The notes below the pieces were generated by a model. That model searched no databases. It was not told the DNA's origin and saw only the letters and a list, made by a program, of their open reading frames with translations. Shown here piece by piece: positions 8,864 through 17,722 of a stretch of 64,000 bases of DNA; positions within the stretch are counted from its first letter, which is position 1, and every line of letters starts with the position of its first letter. Origin of the DNA: Achromobacter sp. UMC46 (GTDB lineage Bacteria; Pseudomonadota; Gammaproteobacteria; Burkholderiales; Burkholderiaceae_B); assembly GCF_014170335.1 (NCBI RefSeq), contig NZ_LZZS01000004.1, positions 868,001 through 932,000 on the forward strand, read 5' to 3'. The translations under genes were made by a program, and so were the position numbers.

Positions 8864-9619
8864 ATGTCCATCGATGCGACAACGGTGCTGGAGGCGCGTG
8901 ACGTGCACGTGGCTTTCGGCGGCATCTCGGCGCTGTCCGGGGTGAATCTGACGATCCCGCCTGGCAAGGTGTTCGGCCTTATCGGCCCCAACGGCGCAGG
9001 CAAGACCACCATGGTGAATGTGCTCAGCGGGTTTCAGCGGCCCACCCGCGGCACCGTGCGGCTGGCGGGCCGCCCCGTGGCGGCGTCCGGTCCCAGCCAT
9101 GCCGCCCGCGCTGGCATCGCGCGCAGCTTCCAGGCCGGCCGGCTGTTCAAAGACCTGACGGTGTTGGAAAACCTGATGGTCGCGGCGCTGGGCAGCGGGC
9201 TGCGCAGCAAGCCGGCGAGGCAGCGGGCGCAGGACGTCCTGGACTGGATCGGTTGCGGCCACATGGCGGGGCAGCGCTGCGACAGTCTGTCGTATGGCTA
9301 CGAGCGGCGCATCGGCATCGGCCGCGCGCTGGCCCTGGCGCCGTCGTTCGCGTTGCTGGACGAACCCGCCTCGGGCATGAACGACGCCGAATGCGATGAC
9401 CTCATGCATTTGATCGCGGGCATCCCCGACCGGTTCGGCTGCGGCGTGCTGCTGATCGAACACAACATGCAGGTGATCATGGGCGCCTGCCACCGCATCC
9501 ATGTGCTGGACGGCGGACGCAGCCTGGCCGAAGGCTCGCCGCAGGAAATCCAGGCGGATCCGGAGGTGCGGCGCGCCTACCTGGGCCACAAGTCCGACAA
9601 CCCGGCCTTGCACATCTAG
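8864..9619 (+). CDS. livG: Branched-chain-type ABC transporter ATPase LivG
   Basis: Second cytoplasmic ATPase of the HAAT importer (251 aa from the chosen start). Walker A is IGPNGAGKTTMVNVLSG, signature SLSYGYERRIGIGRALA, Walker B FALLDEPASGMNDAE and switch region LLIEHNMQVIMG. The family-typical SFQAGRLFKDLTVLENL follows the Q-loop. I chose the ATG at 8864 because GGAG at 8852-8855 is well spaced for it; an in-frame ATG at 8846 has no ribosome site. LivG should pair with the divergently encoded LivF. Confidence 0.92.
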   Translation: MSIDATTVLEARDVHVAFGGISALSGVNLTIPPGKVFGLIGPNGAGKTTMVNVLSGFQRPTRGTVRLAGRPVAASGPSHAARAGIARSFQAGRLFKDLTVLENLMVAALGSGLRSKPARQRAQDVLDWIGCGHMAGQRCDSLSYGYERRIGIGRALALAPSFALLDEPASGMNDAECDDLMHLIAGIPDRFGCGVLLIEHNMQVIMGACHRIHVLDGGRSLAEGSPQEIQADPEVRRAYLGHKSDNPALHI

Positions 9620-9628
9620 GGGGCCGCC

Positions 9629-10543
9629 ATGATGAGCTTCATTCAAACCCTGGTCGACGCCGCCGCGCTGGGCAGCCTGTACGCGTTGGTGTCGCTGGCG
9701 ATCGGCTTCGTCTTCGGCATCATGCGTCTGATCAACTTCGCGCAGGGCGACTACATCACCGTCGGGGCATACGCGCTGGTGGTACCGACGGCCAGCGTGG
9801 CACCGCCGCTGCTCTTCGGCGCCTTGCCGGCGCCGCTGATGGTCGTCGCCGTGCTGCTGACCGTCGTCATCCTGGCGCTCGCCACCGAACGCATCGCGTT
9901 CCGGCCCTTGCGGCAGACCAACCCGGCGACCTTGCTGGTGTCGTCGTTCGCCGTCAGCTATTTCCTTCAGCACCTGATCATGCTCGTGCATACCGGGCGG
10001 CCGAAATCGATCGACATCAGCGGCGGGATGGGGCGCGCGATCGACATCGGTGGCTTGCGCCTGCCCGGCACGCAACTGCTCACCATGGGGGTCGCCGCGG
10101 TGTTGCTGGTGGCGCTGGTGCTGTTCCTGAAGCGCACGTCCATCGGCGTGCAGATGCGTGCGGCGGCCGAGAACTTCCAGATGGCGCGGCTGTTGGGCGT
10201 GCCCGCCAACCGCGTGATCGCCGTGGCCTTCGCGGTCAGCGGCGTGCTGTCGGGCACGGTGTCGCTGCTGCTGATCATGCAGACCGGCACGCTGGACATG
10301 CGCATGGGCATGATGCCGGTCATCTATGCCTTCTTCGCGACCGTCATCGGCGGCATGGGTTCATTGCCGGGGGCGGCGCTGGGCGGGTTCCTGGTGGGGG
10401 CGGCCAGCGTGCTGCTGCAATCCTATCTGCCGGCGGATTTGCGGCCTTTCCGCGATGCCGGAGTCTTCACATTGGTCATCCTGACGCTGCTATGGCGGCC
10501 GTCCGGGCTGATCTCCACCAGCGCGAACCGGGAGCGCGTGTGA
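9629..10543 (+). CDS. livH: Branched-chain-type ABC transporter permease LivH
   Basis: Inner-membrane permease (304 aa), about eight membrane segments, opening SFIQTLVDAAALGSLYALVS. The conserved RLINFAQGDYITVGAY block and the late FFATVIGGMGSLPGAALGG block are typical of LivH (BPD_transp_2 family). AGGGGG lies just before the ATG at 9629. Its TGA overlaps the ATG of the next permease (TGATG at 10541-10545), so the two membrane subunits are translationally coupled. Confidence 0.92.
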   Translation: MMSFIQTLVDAAALGSLYALVSLAIGFVFGIMRLINFAQGDYITVGAYALVVPTASVAPPLLFGALPAPLMVVAVLLTVVILALATERIAFRPLRQTNPATLLVSSFAVSYFLQHLIMLVHTGRPKSIDISGGMGRAIDIGGLRLPGTQLLTMGVAAVLLVALVLFLKRTSIGVQMRAAAENFQMARLLGVPANRVIAVAFAVSGVLSGTVSLLLIMQTGTLDMRMGMMPVIYAFFATVIGGMGSLPGAALGGFLVGAASVLLQSYLPADLRPFRDAGVFTLVILTLLWRPSGLISTSANRERV

Positions 10544-11589
10544 TGCATGCTCAAACATCTGCAACCCGCCGGCGCGGATGGCAAGGCGCCGTGCCGGTCC
10601 TGGCGCTGATCGTGCCGCTGGGCCTGGCCAGCATGCTGGCCGCCGAATACGGCAGCTTGTCGCTGCAAAGCAGCGTGACCCTGGCGCTGATCCGCATCGT
10701 CACGGTGGTGGGGATGTACATCTTCATCGGCAACTCGGGCATCGTCTCGTTCGGCCATGTGTCTTTCATGGCGGTCGCCGCCTACGCCGCGGCCTGGCAG
10801 ACCTGCTGCGAAGCCCTGAAACCCATCGTCATGCCGGGCTTGCCCGATTTCCTGCTGGGGCAGTCGCTGCCGATCTGGACGTCGGCGGCGACGTCGGTCG
10901 CGGCAGCCACGGTCGCGGCCCTTGCGGTCGGGCTGGTGCTGATGAGGCTGTCGGGGCTGGCGGCTTCCATCTCGACCCTGGCGATCCTCTTCATCCTGAA
11001 CGTGGTGTATTCGAACTGGGACAGCGTGACCATGGGCACGGCCTCGGTGGTGGGCCTGCCCACCTTCGTGACACCTGGCGTGGCCTTCGGCGCCGCCGCC
11101 GCAAGCATCGTCGCCGCCTACACGTATCAGCGCTCGCGCTGGGGACTGGTGTTGCGGGCCGCACGCGAAGACGAGGTCGCGGCGCGGGCAGCAGGCGTGT
11201 CGCTGTACGGCAGTCGTCTGATCGCCTTCACCTTGTCCGGCGCGGTCATGGGCATGGCCGGTGTGCTTCAAGCGCATTTCGTCGGCACGATCTCCGTCGA
11301 TTCCTTTTTCCTGAACCTGACGTTCATCACGCTTGCGATGCTGGTGGTAGGCGGCATGCGCAGCCTGGCCGGCGCCGTGGTGGGGGTGGTTTTCGTGCAA
11401 TTGGTCATCGATGTCTTCCGCCAGTTCGAAAGCGGCATTTCGCTGGGAGGAGCACAATTCACGTTGCCAAGCGGCGTCCAGGAACTGGTGCTGGCCGCTG
11501 CGATGTTGCTCATCCTCATTTACCGGCGAGATGGCCTGATGGGTGGACGAGAGTTCACCTGGCCCGCGCGGTCCGAAAAAAAGGAATAA
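10543..11589 (+). CDS. livM: Branched-chain-type ABC transporter permease LivM
   Basis: Second inner-membrane permease (348 aa). Core motifs are FIGNSGIVSFGHVSFMAVAAY near the N-terminus, AAREDEVAARAAGVSLYGSR in the cytoplasmic coupling region and LTFITLAMLVVGGMRSLAGA late in the protein, all LivM signatures. The start is the ATG at 10543 within the TGATG overlap with livH. The GntR regulator gene begins eight bases after its stop, so transport and regulation appear to be in one transcript. Confidence 0.92.
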   Translation: MHAQTSATRRRGWQGAVPVLALIVPLGLASMLAAEYGSLSLQSSVTLALIRIVTVVGMYIFIGNSGIVSFGHVSFMAVAAYAAAWQTCCEALKPIVMPGLPDFLLGQSLPIWTSAATSVAAATVAALAVGLVLMRLSGLAASISTLAILFILNVVYSNWDSVTMGTASVVGLPTFVTPGVAFGAAAASIVAAYTYQRSRWGLVLRAAREDEVAARAAGVSLYGSRLIAFTLSGAVMGMAGVLQAHFVGTISVDSFFLNLTFITLAMLVVGGMRSLAGAVVGVVFVQLVIDVFRQFESGISLGGAQFTLPSGVQELVLAAAMLLILIYRRDGLMGGREFTWPARSEKKE

Positions 11590-11596
11590 ACCACTC

Positions 11597-12301
11597 ATGA
11601 CTTCGTCCTATCCGCACACGGCATCCCCCGGCGAGCCCTTGCTCAGCAACGTCCTGATCGACAGCCGCATGCTGTCGGACCAGGTCGCGGAGCACTTGTT
11701 CCGCGAGCTGGTGTCGGGGCGGCTGCGAGGCGGGCAACGCATCAACGAGGCCGAACTGGCGCGTACCTTGGGGATCAGCCGCAACCCCATCCGGGAGGCG
11801 ATACGCAAGCTGGAGGAGCGCGGGCTGCTGGTGTCGTCGCCGCGCCGCGGGACCTTCGTACGGTCTTTCACGAGGCAGGACATCGAAGACGTGTTCTCGT
11901 TTCGCACGATGGTCGAAGACTTTGCGGTCCGCCAGGCTTTGACGCGCATGACGCCGGCCGATGTGGACGGCCTGCGCAAGATGGTCGACGACATGGTCGA
12001 GGCCGCCAATGCGGGCAAGGAAATGGAGCTGGTCCAGAAAGACATCGGCTTTCACCAGCGCATCTGCGAATTGTCGGGAAATTCGCAGACGCTGCGGGCC
12101 TTCAACAATCTCCATGCCGAAGTGCAGATCTTCATCACGCTGGTCGAACACCGTTTTGAAAGCCTGGAGGAGGCGGCGGCCGACCACTATCCGGTGGTGG
12201 ACGCGCTGGCCTCGGGTGACCCGGACAGGGCGGCCAAGGCCCTGCGCGACCACATCCAGGATTCCTGGCGCCGGATCGCGGCGGCCTATAGCGATCACTA
12301 G
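11597..12301 (+). CDS. GntR-family transcriptional regulator (FCD domain)
   Basis: DNA-binding regulator of 234 aa in the FadR/FCD subfamily. Residues about 15-85 form the GntR winged helix (LSDQVAEHLFRELVSGRLRG, then ARTLGISRNPIREAIRKLEE and RGTFVRSF). The C-terminal FCD domain is all-helical and supplies metal or ligand-binding residues, including the FHQRICELSGN motif. FCD regulators usually respond to carboxylic or amino acids and control adjacent catabolic genes. AAGGAA at 11581-11586 fits the ATG at 11597. Its position between transporter and enzymes makes it the likely local repressor, with the symmetric elements at 7524-7549 as a possible target. Confidence 0.92.
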   Translation: MTSSYPHTASPGEPLLSNVLIDSRMLSDQVAEHLFRELVSGRLRGGQRINEAELARTLGISRNPIREAIRKLEERGLLVSSPRRGTFVRSFTRQDIEDVFSFRTMVEDFAVRQALTRMTPADVDGLRKMVDDMVEAANAGKEMELVQKDIGFHQRICELSGNSQTLRAFNNLHAEVQIFITLVEHRFESLEEAAADHYPVVDALASGDPDRAAKALRDHIQDSWRRIAAAYSDH

Positions 12302-12343
12302 TTCGCCGCCGGCATGAACCGGCGGAATTCAAGGGAGAAAGCA

Positions 12344-14374
12344 ATGCAGGACATCAACATCGTCGGTATCGACATAGGTGGCACATTCACCGACTTTGTC
12401 TCGTATGACGCTGAGACCGGCACCATACGGAACTGGAAGAACCTGACCACGCCCAAGGAGCCCATCGAAGGCGTTCTGCAAGGGCTTTCTCAACACGAGG
12501 ACCTGGACTCCGTATCCAAGATCCGACTGGGAACCACCATCGCCACCAATGCGCTGCTGACGCGGCGCGGCGCCAAGGTCGCCTACATCACGACGCAGGG
12601 CTTCCGGGATGTCCCCTTCATCCAGCGCGGCGACCGGCGCAGCCACTATGACATCACCTGGATCAAGACCAAGCCGCTGGTCAAACGCGCGGATTGCTAC
12701 GAGGTCGTGGAACGCCTGTCGGCGAGCGGCGATATCGTGCAGGCGTTGGACGAAGCCGCCGTACGCGAGGTCGCCGCGCGCATCCGGGAAAGCGGCGACA
12801 TCGAGGCCGTCGCCGTCTGCACCTTGTTCTCTTACATCGACCCGGCGCACGAGCATCGCATCCGCGAGATCCTTGCAGAGGAGCTTCCCGGCCTGCCGGT
12901 ATCGGTGTCGTACGACGTATTGCCCAAGTGGAAGGAATACGACCGCGCGTCCACCACGATCGCCGATGCCTATCTGAAGCCGATCGTATCGCGCAATTTC
13001 GAGCGCATGCAGAAGCGCCTGGACGAGATCGGGGTGGGAGGCAAGGTCGGCGTCATCAAGTCCAATGGCGGCGAATCCACGCTGAAGGGCGCGGCGGCCG
13101 CGCCGGTGCAGATGACGTTGTCCGGGCCGACCGGCGCGGTGGTCGCGACCCGGGCGGTGGCCCAATTGACGGGGCTGCGCAACCTGGTCACGTTCGATAT
13201 GGGCGGGACGTCGACGGACTGCTCCACGGTCGTGGACGGCATGGAGAACGTGACGACCAACTTCGAAATCGAATGGGGGCTGCCGATCCAGGTGCCGATG
13301 ATCGACATCCACACCATCGGCGCAGGCGGCGGATCGATCGCCTGGATCGACAAGGGCGGCATGCTGCGCATGGGCCCGCAGTCGGCGGGGGCCGATCCCG
13401 GGCCGGCCTGCTACGGCCGGGGAGGCGATCAGGCCACTGTCACCGATGCCAATGTCGTGCTGGGCCGCATCAACCCCGACTACTTCCTGGGCGGCCGCAT
13501 GAAACTGGACGCCGACGCCGCGCACCAGGCCGTCGCGCGGATCGCGGCCGAGCTGGGCATGGCCGTCGACCAGACGGCCTATGCGATGGTGCAGATCGCC
13601 AACAACAACATGCTGGGGGCGTTGCGGGCGGTATTGCTGCAACGCGGGCTGGACCCGCGCGATTTCACGCTGGTGGCGTCGGGTGGCGCGGGGCCGGTGC
13701 ATATTTGCGACTTGATGGAGATCAGCGGCATCCCGCAGGGCATGGTGCCGAACTATCCGGGCCAGTTCTCGGCGTTTGGCTTCATCATGACCGACGCGCG
13801 CGTGGACCGGCACCGGACCGTGCAGCAGGTGTCCACACGGTTCGAGCAGGCGCGCGTAACGACGGCGCTGAAGTCCCTGGTGCAGGACGCCGTAGGCGAG
13901 CTGCATGCGCAAGGCTACGGCGCCGGCGTGGAGGTGTACCGCTCAGTCGAGGCGCGCTACCTGGGCCAGAACCACGAATTGGAAGTCATGCTGGACGGCG
14001 ACGAATTCAGCGATGCCAGCGTCGCGTCGCTGTGGGCGCGTTTCCATGAACAGCACGAGGCCCGCTTCGGCTTCGCCATTCCGGGAGAGACGATCGAGAT
14101 GGTGAACCTGAAGGTCATCGCCGTGGCCGTTTCGGAAAAGCCGGTGCTGCGTGAATTGCCGCGCGGCGAAGGCAGCCCGTCCGCCTCCGGCAGCCGCCGC
14201 GTGCGGCATGACGAGGGATGGGTCGAGACGCCGACCTACGACCGCGAGACCTTCAAGCAAGGCCAGGTATTGACGGGCCCCGCGGTCATCGAGGAAAGCG
14301 CGTCGGTCACGATACTGCGCGCAAACCAGACCTTGCGCGTGGATCCGTACGGCAACCTGATCATTTCGGCATAA
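12344..14374 (+). CDS. Hydantoinase/oxoprolinase-family alpha subunit (HyuA type)
   Basis: ATP-dependent cyclic-amide hydrolase or carboxylase subunit (676 aa). The N-terminal Hydant_A_N domain starts GIDIGGTFTDFV, the phosphate-binding loop of the actin/hexokinase-like fold. The catalytic core contains TLSGPTGAVVATRAVA and NLVTFDMGGTSTDC, followed by GAGGGSIAWID and GADPGPACYGRGG, all conserved in N-methylhydantoinase, 5-oxoprolinase, caprolactamase and acetophenone carboxylase alpha chains. AGGGAG supports the ATG at 12344. HyuB follows after 11 bases. The substrate is unknown. A GabT-type transaminase downstream favours a lactam that opens to an omega-amino acid; the small Cys4 protein leaves a carboxylase role open. 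Confidence 0.9.
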   Translation: MQDINIVGIDIGGTFTDFVSYDAETGTIRNWKNLTTPKEPIEGVLQGLSQHEDLDSVSKIRLGTTIATNALLTRRGAKVAYITTQGFRDVPFIQRGDRRSHYDITWIKTKPLVKRADCYEVVERLSASGDIVQALDEAAVREVAARIRESGDIEAVAVCTLFSYIDPAHEHRIREILAEELPGLPVSVSYDVLPKWKEYDRASTTIADAYLKPIVSRNFERMQKRLDEIGVGGKVGVIKSNGGESTLKGAAAAPVQMTLSGPTGAVVATRAVAQLTGLRNLVTFDMGGTSTDCSTVVDGMENVTTNFEIEWGLPIQVPMIDIHTIGAGGGSIAWIDKGGMLRMGPQSAGADPGPACYGRGGDQATVTDANVVLGRINPDYFLGGRMKLDADAAHQAVARIAAELGMAVDQTAYAMVQIANNNMLGALRAVLLQRGLDPRDFTLVASGGAGPVHICDLMEISGIPQGMVPNYPGQFSAFGFIMTDARVDRHRTVQQVSTRFEQARVTTALKSLVQDAVGELHAQGYGAGVEVYRSVEARYLGQNHELEVMLDGDEFSDASVASLWARFHEQHEARFGFAIPGETIEMVNLKVIAVAVSEKPVLRELPRGEGSPSASGSRRVRHDEGWVETPTYDRETFKQGQVLTGPAVIEESASVTILRANQTLRVDPYGNLIISA

Positions 14375-14385
14375 GGGGCACCACG

Positions 14386-16083
14386 ATGGATATGGTAACG
14401 ATGAACATCCTGGAATCCACCATGGTTTCCATCTGTAGGGAAATGGGCATCACGCTCATGAAGACGTCTTATTCGACGATCTTCAACGAGGCGCTGGACT
14501 TCACTTGCGGCCTGGCGGACCGCAATGGGGACATGATCGCGGTGGCGGACTACTGCCCCGCGCAGATCGGAGGCATGCCGTTGCTGGTGAAGTCGTGCAT
14601 GCGGGAAATGCCGCTGGACGAACTGGAGGACGGCGACATCATCCTGCACAACGATCCCTACCGGGGCGGGCTGCACACGCCGGAACACACCTTCTTCAAA
14701 CCCATTTTCGTGGAAGGCGACATGGTGGGCTGGGCGGTCGCCATCGGCCATCTGGCCGAAGTGGGGGGCATGGCGCCCGGAGGCTTCTGCGGCGAGGCCA
14801 CAGAGATTTTCCAGGAAGGGCTGCGCATACCGCCGGTGAAGATCAAGTCGCGGGGCAAGGACAACCGCGACGTCTGGAAACTGCTGCTGGCCAACGTGCG
14901 CACGCCGCGCAGCAACTATGGCGACCTGCGCGCGCTGATCGCGGCGGTCGACCTGGGCGAACGCCAGATGAAGCAGGTCTATGCCAAGTACGGCAAAGAA
15001 AAGATGTTGAGCACGGTCAATGACTTGCTGCTGTATTCCGAACGTCGCATGCGGGCCGAGCTGGAAGCGATTCCCGACGGCATCTACGCCTTCAACGACC
15101 TGATCGAAAGCGACGGCATCGATGCCGACCGCAAGTACCTGGTGCAGGTGGAAGTGCACAAGCGCGGCGGCGAAATCATCGTCGACTACACGGGGTCGTC
15201 GCCGCAGGCGGCCGGCCCCATCAATGCCACCCTGGGCGTGGCGACGTCGGCCGCCTACAACGCCGTCCTGCATATGACGGACCCGTCCATTCCCCGCAAT
15301 TCCGGATGTTTCCGTCCGATTCGCGTCGTGGCGCCGCCCGGAACCATTGTCAACGTCGATTTCCCGGCGCCCGAGGTGGGCGGCAACACGGAAACGCACC
15401 CGCGCATCGTCGGGACCATCCTGGGGGCGATGGCCAAGGCTGTGCCCAACCGCGTCATGGCGGCCGAAGGCGCCACGCACTGCAATTTCGTGTTCGGCGG
15501 CGTGGCGGCGGACTCAGGGGAATACTTCGCGTGCTATGACCTGGAGGCCGTGGGCTGGGGCGGCCGCGCATTCGCCGACGGCAACGACGCCGTGGATTCC
15601 ATCAACGGCAATTGTCGCATCACGCCTGTGGAAGTCTACGAAACGCGCTTCCCGTGGCGCATCGAGAGCCTGGCCTTCAATCAAGACTCTTGCGGTGCCG
15701 GGGAGTATCGCGGCGGCGTGGGCTATTCCAAGCAGATGCTCTGCCTGAACGAAAGCATTACGTGCTCGCAGATGACGGACCGGCACGAGTTCGCGCCGTG
15801 GGGCCTGCACGGCGGCACGGAAGGAGGCTTGGGCGCCACGCTGGTGCAAAAGGCCGGCGGACAGGCTTGGGAAACCATGTGCGAAGCGTATGGCAAGGCC
15901 TCGTCCAGCCGGTATTCCAACGTGGTGATCCGGCGCGGCGACCGCGTGCGGCTGGTCACGCCCGGTGGCGGTGGCTACGGCGATCCCAAGGACCGCGCGC
16001 CGGAGGCCGTCGAGGAAGACGTGCGCGAAGGCTACGTGTCCGCTGTCGCGGCGCGCCGCCACTACGACTATCAAGGAGCATGA
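14386..16083 (+). CDS. Hydantoinase/oxoprolinase-family beta subunit (HyuB type)
   Basis: Partner subunit of the preceding HyuA-type protein (565 aa). Hydantoinase_B hallmarks are FNEALDFTCGLADRNGDMIA, ILHNDPYRGGLHTPEH (family form NDPYxGGTHxxD), GHLAEVGGMAPGG and ETHPRIVGTILGAM. The C-terminus has the glycine-rich TPGGGGYGDPKDR. The THxxD position reads LHTPEH here, with Glu replacing the usual Asp, a conservative change in a probable metal-site motif. The ATG at 14386 follows AAGGGG. The small Cys4 gene begins immediately afterwards. Alpha and beta subunits of this family form one hetero-oligomeric enzyme. Confidence 0.9.
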   Translation: MDMVTMNILESTMVSICREMGITLMKTSYSTIFNEALDFTCGLADRNGDMIAVADYCPAQIGGMPLLVKSCMREMPLDELEDGDIILHNDPYRGGLHTPEHTFFKPIFVEGDMVGWAVAIGHLAEVGGMAPGGFCGEATEIFQEGLRIPPVKIKSRGKDNRDVWKLLLANVRTPRSNYGDLRALIAAVDLGERQMKQVYAKYGKEKMLSTVNDLLLYSERRMRAELEAIPDGIYAFNDLIESDGIDADRKYLVQVEVHKRGGEIIVDYTGSSPQAAGPINATLGVATSAAYNAVLHMTDPSIPRNSGCFRPIRVVAPPGTIVNVDFPAPEVGGNTETHPRIVGTILGAMAKAVPNRVMAAEGATHCNFVFGGVAADSGEYFACYDLEAVGWGGRAFADGNDAVDSINGNCRITPVEVYETRFPWRIESLAFNQDSCGAGEYRGGVGYSKQMLCLNESITCSQMTDRHEFAPWGLHGGTEGGLGATLVQKAGGQAWETMCEAYGKASSSRYSNVVIRRGDRVRLVTPGGGGYGDPKDRAPEAVEEDVREGYVSAVAARRHYDYQGA

Positions 16084-16085
16084 GC

Positions 16086-16304
16086 ATGAAGTTCTCCCAG
16101 AACGGCCTGTATATCGAGCGCTACATCAAGTGCGTGAATTGCGGCGTGCTCATCTACGAAGGCACCGAAGACGACACGGCGAAACGGGTGGAGCCCGACG
16201 GGCGAATCTTCTGCTCGTCGTGGTGCGTCGACTGGGCGCACGAACGTGACGTCCGGCATGGCGCGGCCAAGCACGCCGCAGAGCGCGAGACGGCGCAGGC
16301 ATGA
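16086..16304 (+). CDS. Small Cys4 zinc-ribbon-like protein linked to HyuAB
   Basis: A 72-residue protein with a CX2C-X23-CX3C pattern (Cys16, Cys19, Cys43, Cys47), which should bind zinc. It has no signal peptide or membrane segment, and the tail is charged and Ala/Arg/His-rich. I chose the ATG at 16086 because AAGGAG at 16074-16079 is six bases upstream; an in-frame ATG at 16080, overlapping the hyuB stop, is too close to that site. Being sandwiched in the operon suggests an accessory subunit of the HyuAB enzyme. Acetone and acetophenone carboxylases, relatives of HyuAB, also have small metal-binding subunits, but I see no convincing sequence match. Function is inference only. Confidence 0.75.
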   Translation: MKFSQNGLYIERYIKCVNCGVLIYEGTEDDTAKRVEPDGRIFCSSWCVDWAHERDVRHGAAKHAAERETAQA

Positions 16305-16309
16305 GGGAT

Positions 16310-16335
16310 CGCCGCCCCGCGGGCGCGGGGCGGCG
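16310..16335 (+). other. Perfect 11-bp GC hairpin inside the operon, before the transaminase gene
   Basis: CGCCGCCCCGC (16310-16320) pairs perfectly with GCGGGGCGGCG (16325-16335) across a GGGC loop. There is no T run, so it is not a standard terminator. It sits five bases after the stop of the small Cys4 gene and 11 bases before the GGAGGAGGGG ribosome site of the transaminase. It could stabilise or segment the mRNA. Confidence 0.6.
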
Positions 16336-16356
16336 TCGGCTTATCTGGAGGAGGGG

Positions 16357-17664
16357 ATGATGTCCCAGCAAAATACTTTCAACGAACGCCGCAAGGCAGC
16401 GATTCCTGCCGGCTTGGCGCAGCACCTGGACATGATGATCGACCGGGCCGAAAACGCCGAGTATTGGGACGAAGCCGGCAAGCGCTACATCGACTTCGGT
16501 GCGGGCATCGCGGTCGCCAACACGGGCCATCGGCATCCCAAAGTCATCGCGCGCGTCAAATTGCAGCTGGACCGCTATACGCACTTGTCTTTCCAGACCA
16601 CGCCCTATGAGGGCTATCTGGCATTGTGCGAGCGACTGAATGCGTTGGCGCCGGGCGATTTTCCGAAGAAGACGTTTCTGGTGAACACCGGCGCGGAAGC
16701 CAATGAGAACGCCATCAAAGTGGCGCGGGCGGCGACGGGCCGTTCGGCCTTTGTGGCGTTCTCCGGGGCATTCCATGGGCGCACGCTGATGACGATGAGC
16801 CTGACCGGCAAGACGGTGCCGTACAAAGCGGGATTCGGCCCCCTGGTGCCTGACGTCTACCACGTGCCCTTTCCCACGCCATACCGGGGCATCACGGAAG
16901 CCGACAGCCTGCGGGCCCTGGATACGCTGTTCAAGTCCGAGGTCGACCCCAGTCGCGTCGCAGGCATCATCATCGAACCGGTGCAAGGCGAGGGCGGTTT
17001 CAATCCCGCCAGCGCGTCCCTCATGAAAAGCCTGCGCCAGCTATGCGACACGCACGGCATCCTGCTGATCGCCGATGAAATCCAGACGGGCTTCTGCCGC
17101 ACGGGCCGCATGTTCGCCATGGATCACCTGGGCGTTGCGCCGGACATCATTACGATGGCGAAGGGCCTGGGCGGCGGCTTTCCGATTGCCGCGATCACGG
17201 GCCGCGCCAGCGTGATGGACAAGATCCCCGCCGGGGGATTGGGCTCCACGTTCGCCGGCAATCCCTTGTCTTGCGCGGCCGCGCTGGCGGTGATTGACGT
17301 GCTTGCCGAGGAAAAACTGGCCGAGCGCGCCGTGCAGGTGGGCGAACGCGTGATGCGCCGTTTCAAGGCCTGGTCGGACGACGAGCGTTTCGGCTGCGTG
17401 GGCAATGTGCGCGGGTTGGGCGCGATGGTGGCGGTGGAATTCGTCAAGGACCGGGAAACGCGTGAACCGTGGCCGGAGGTGGTCAAGACCCTGACGCGGG
17501 TGGCGGCCGACCGCGGGCTGATCCTCCTGACCTGCGGGGTCTACGGCAACGTCGTTCGGGTCCTGGCGCCGCTGACGATCCCGTTCGACCAGCTGGAGGA
17601 AGGCCTGGATATCTTCGAGGCCGCCTTGCATGCGTCATTGGCCGAGTTGCAGGAGCCGGCCTGA
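16357..17664 (+). CDS. gabT: Class III aminotransferase, GabT type (4-aminobutyrate aminotransferase)
   Basis: PLP enzyme of 435 aa, predicted to move the amino group of 4-aminobutyrate or a similar omega-amino acid to 2-oxoglutarate. It resembles E. coli GabT along its length: AGGIAV-like FGAGIAVANTGHRHPKV, VNTGAEANENAIKVARAATG, FHGRTLMTMSLTGK, IIEPVQGEGGF, LIADEIQTG and the PLP-lysine in AKGLGGGFPIAA (Lys about 269). It ends RVLAPLTIPFDQLEEGL as GabT does. Two adjacent ATGs (16357, 16360) follow GGAGGAGGGG; either is possible. Its place after HyuAB suggests it consumes the amino acid released by ring opening, for example GABA from 2-pyrrolidone. Confidence 0.88.
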   Translation: MMSQQNTFNERRKAAIPAGLAQHLDMMIDRAENAEYWDEAGKRYIDFGAGIAVANTGHRHPKVIARVKLQLDRYTHLSFQTTPYEGYLALCERLNALAPGDFPKKTFLVNTGAEANENAIKVARAATGRSAFVAFSGAFHGRTLMTMSLTGKTVPYKAGFGPLVPDVYHVPFPTPYRGITEADSLRALDTLFKSEVDPSRVAGIIIEPVQGEGGFNPASASLMKSLRQLCDTHGILLIADEIQTGFCRTGRMFAMDHLGVAPDIITMAKGLGGGFPIAAITGRASVMDKIPAGGLGSTFAGNPLSCAAALAVIDVLAEEKLAERAVQVGERVMRRFKAWSDDERFGCVGNVRGLGAMVAVEFVKDRETREPWPEVVKTLTRVAADRGLILLTCGVYGNVVRVLAPLTIPFDQLEEGLDIFEAALHASLAELQEPA

Positions 17665-17722
17665 AGCCGCCGGGTGACGTCCTCTGTTCCCAAGGGCGCC
17701 CCGTAGCTGCAATCGCAGGGCG

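Noticed and set aside
12329..13912. 527-codon minus-strand open frame opposite hyuA
   Set aside because: Antisense shadow: low-complexity Arg/Val/Gly/His composition and no start context.
16086..16304. Calling the small Cys4 protein an acetone-carboxylase gamma subunit
   Set aside because: The Cys spacing and the 72-residue length do not match that larger family closely enough; only the operon position suggests it.
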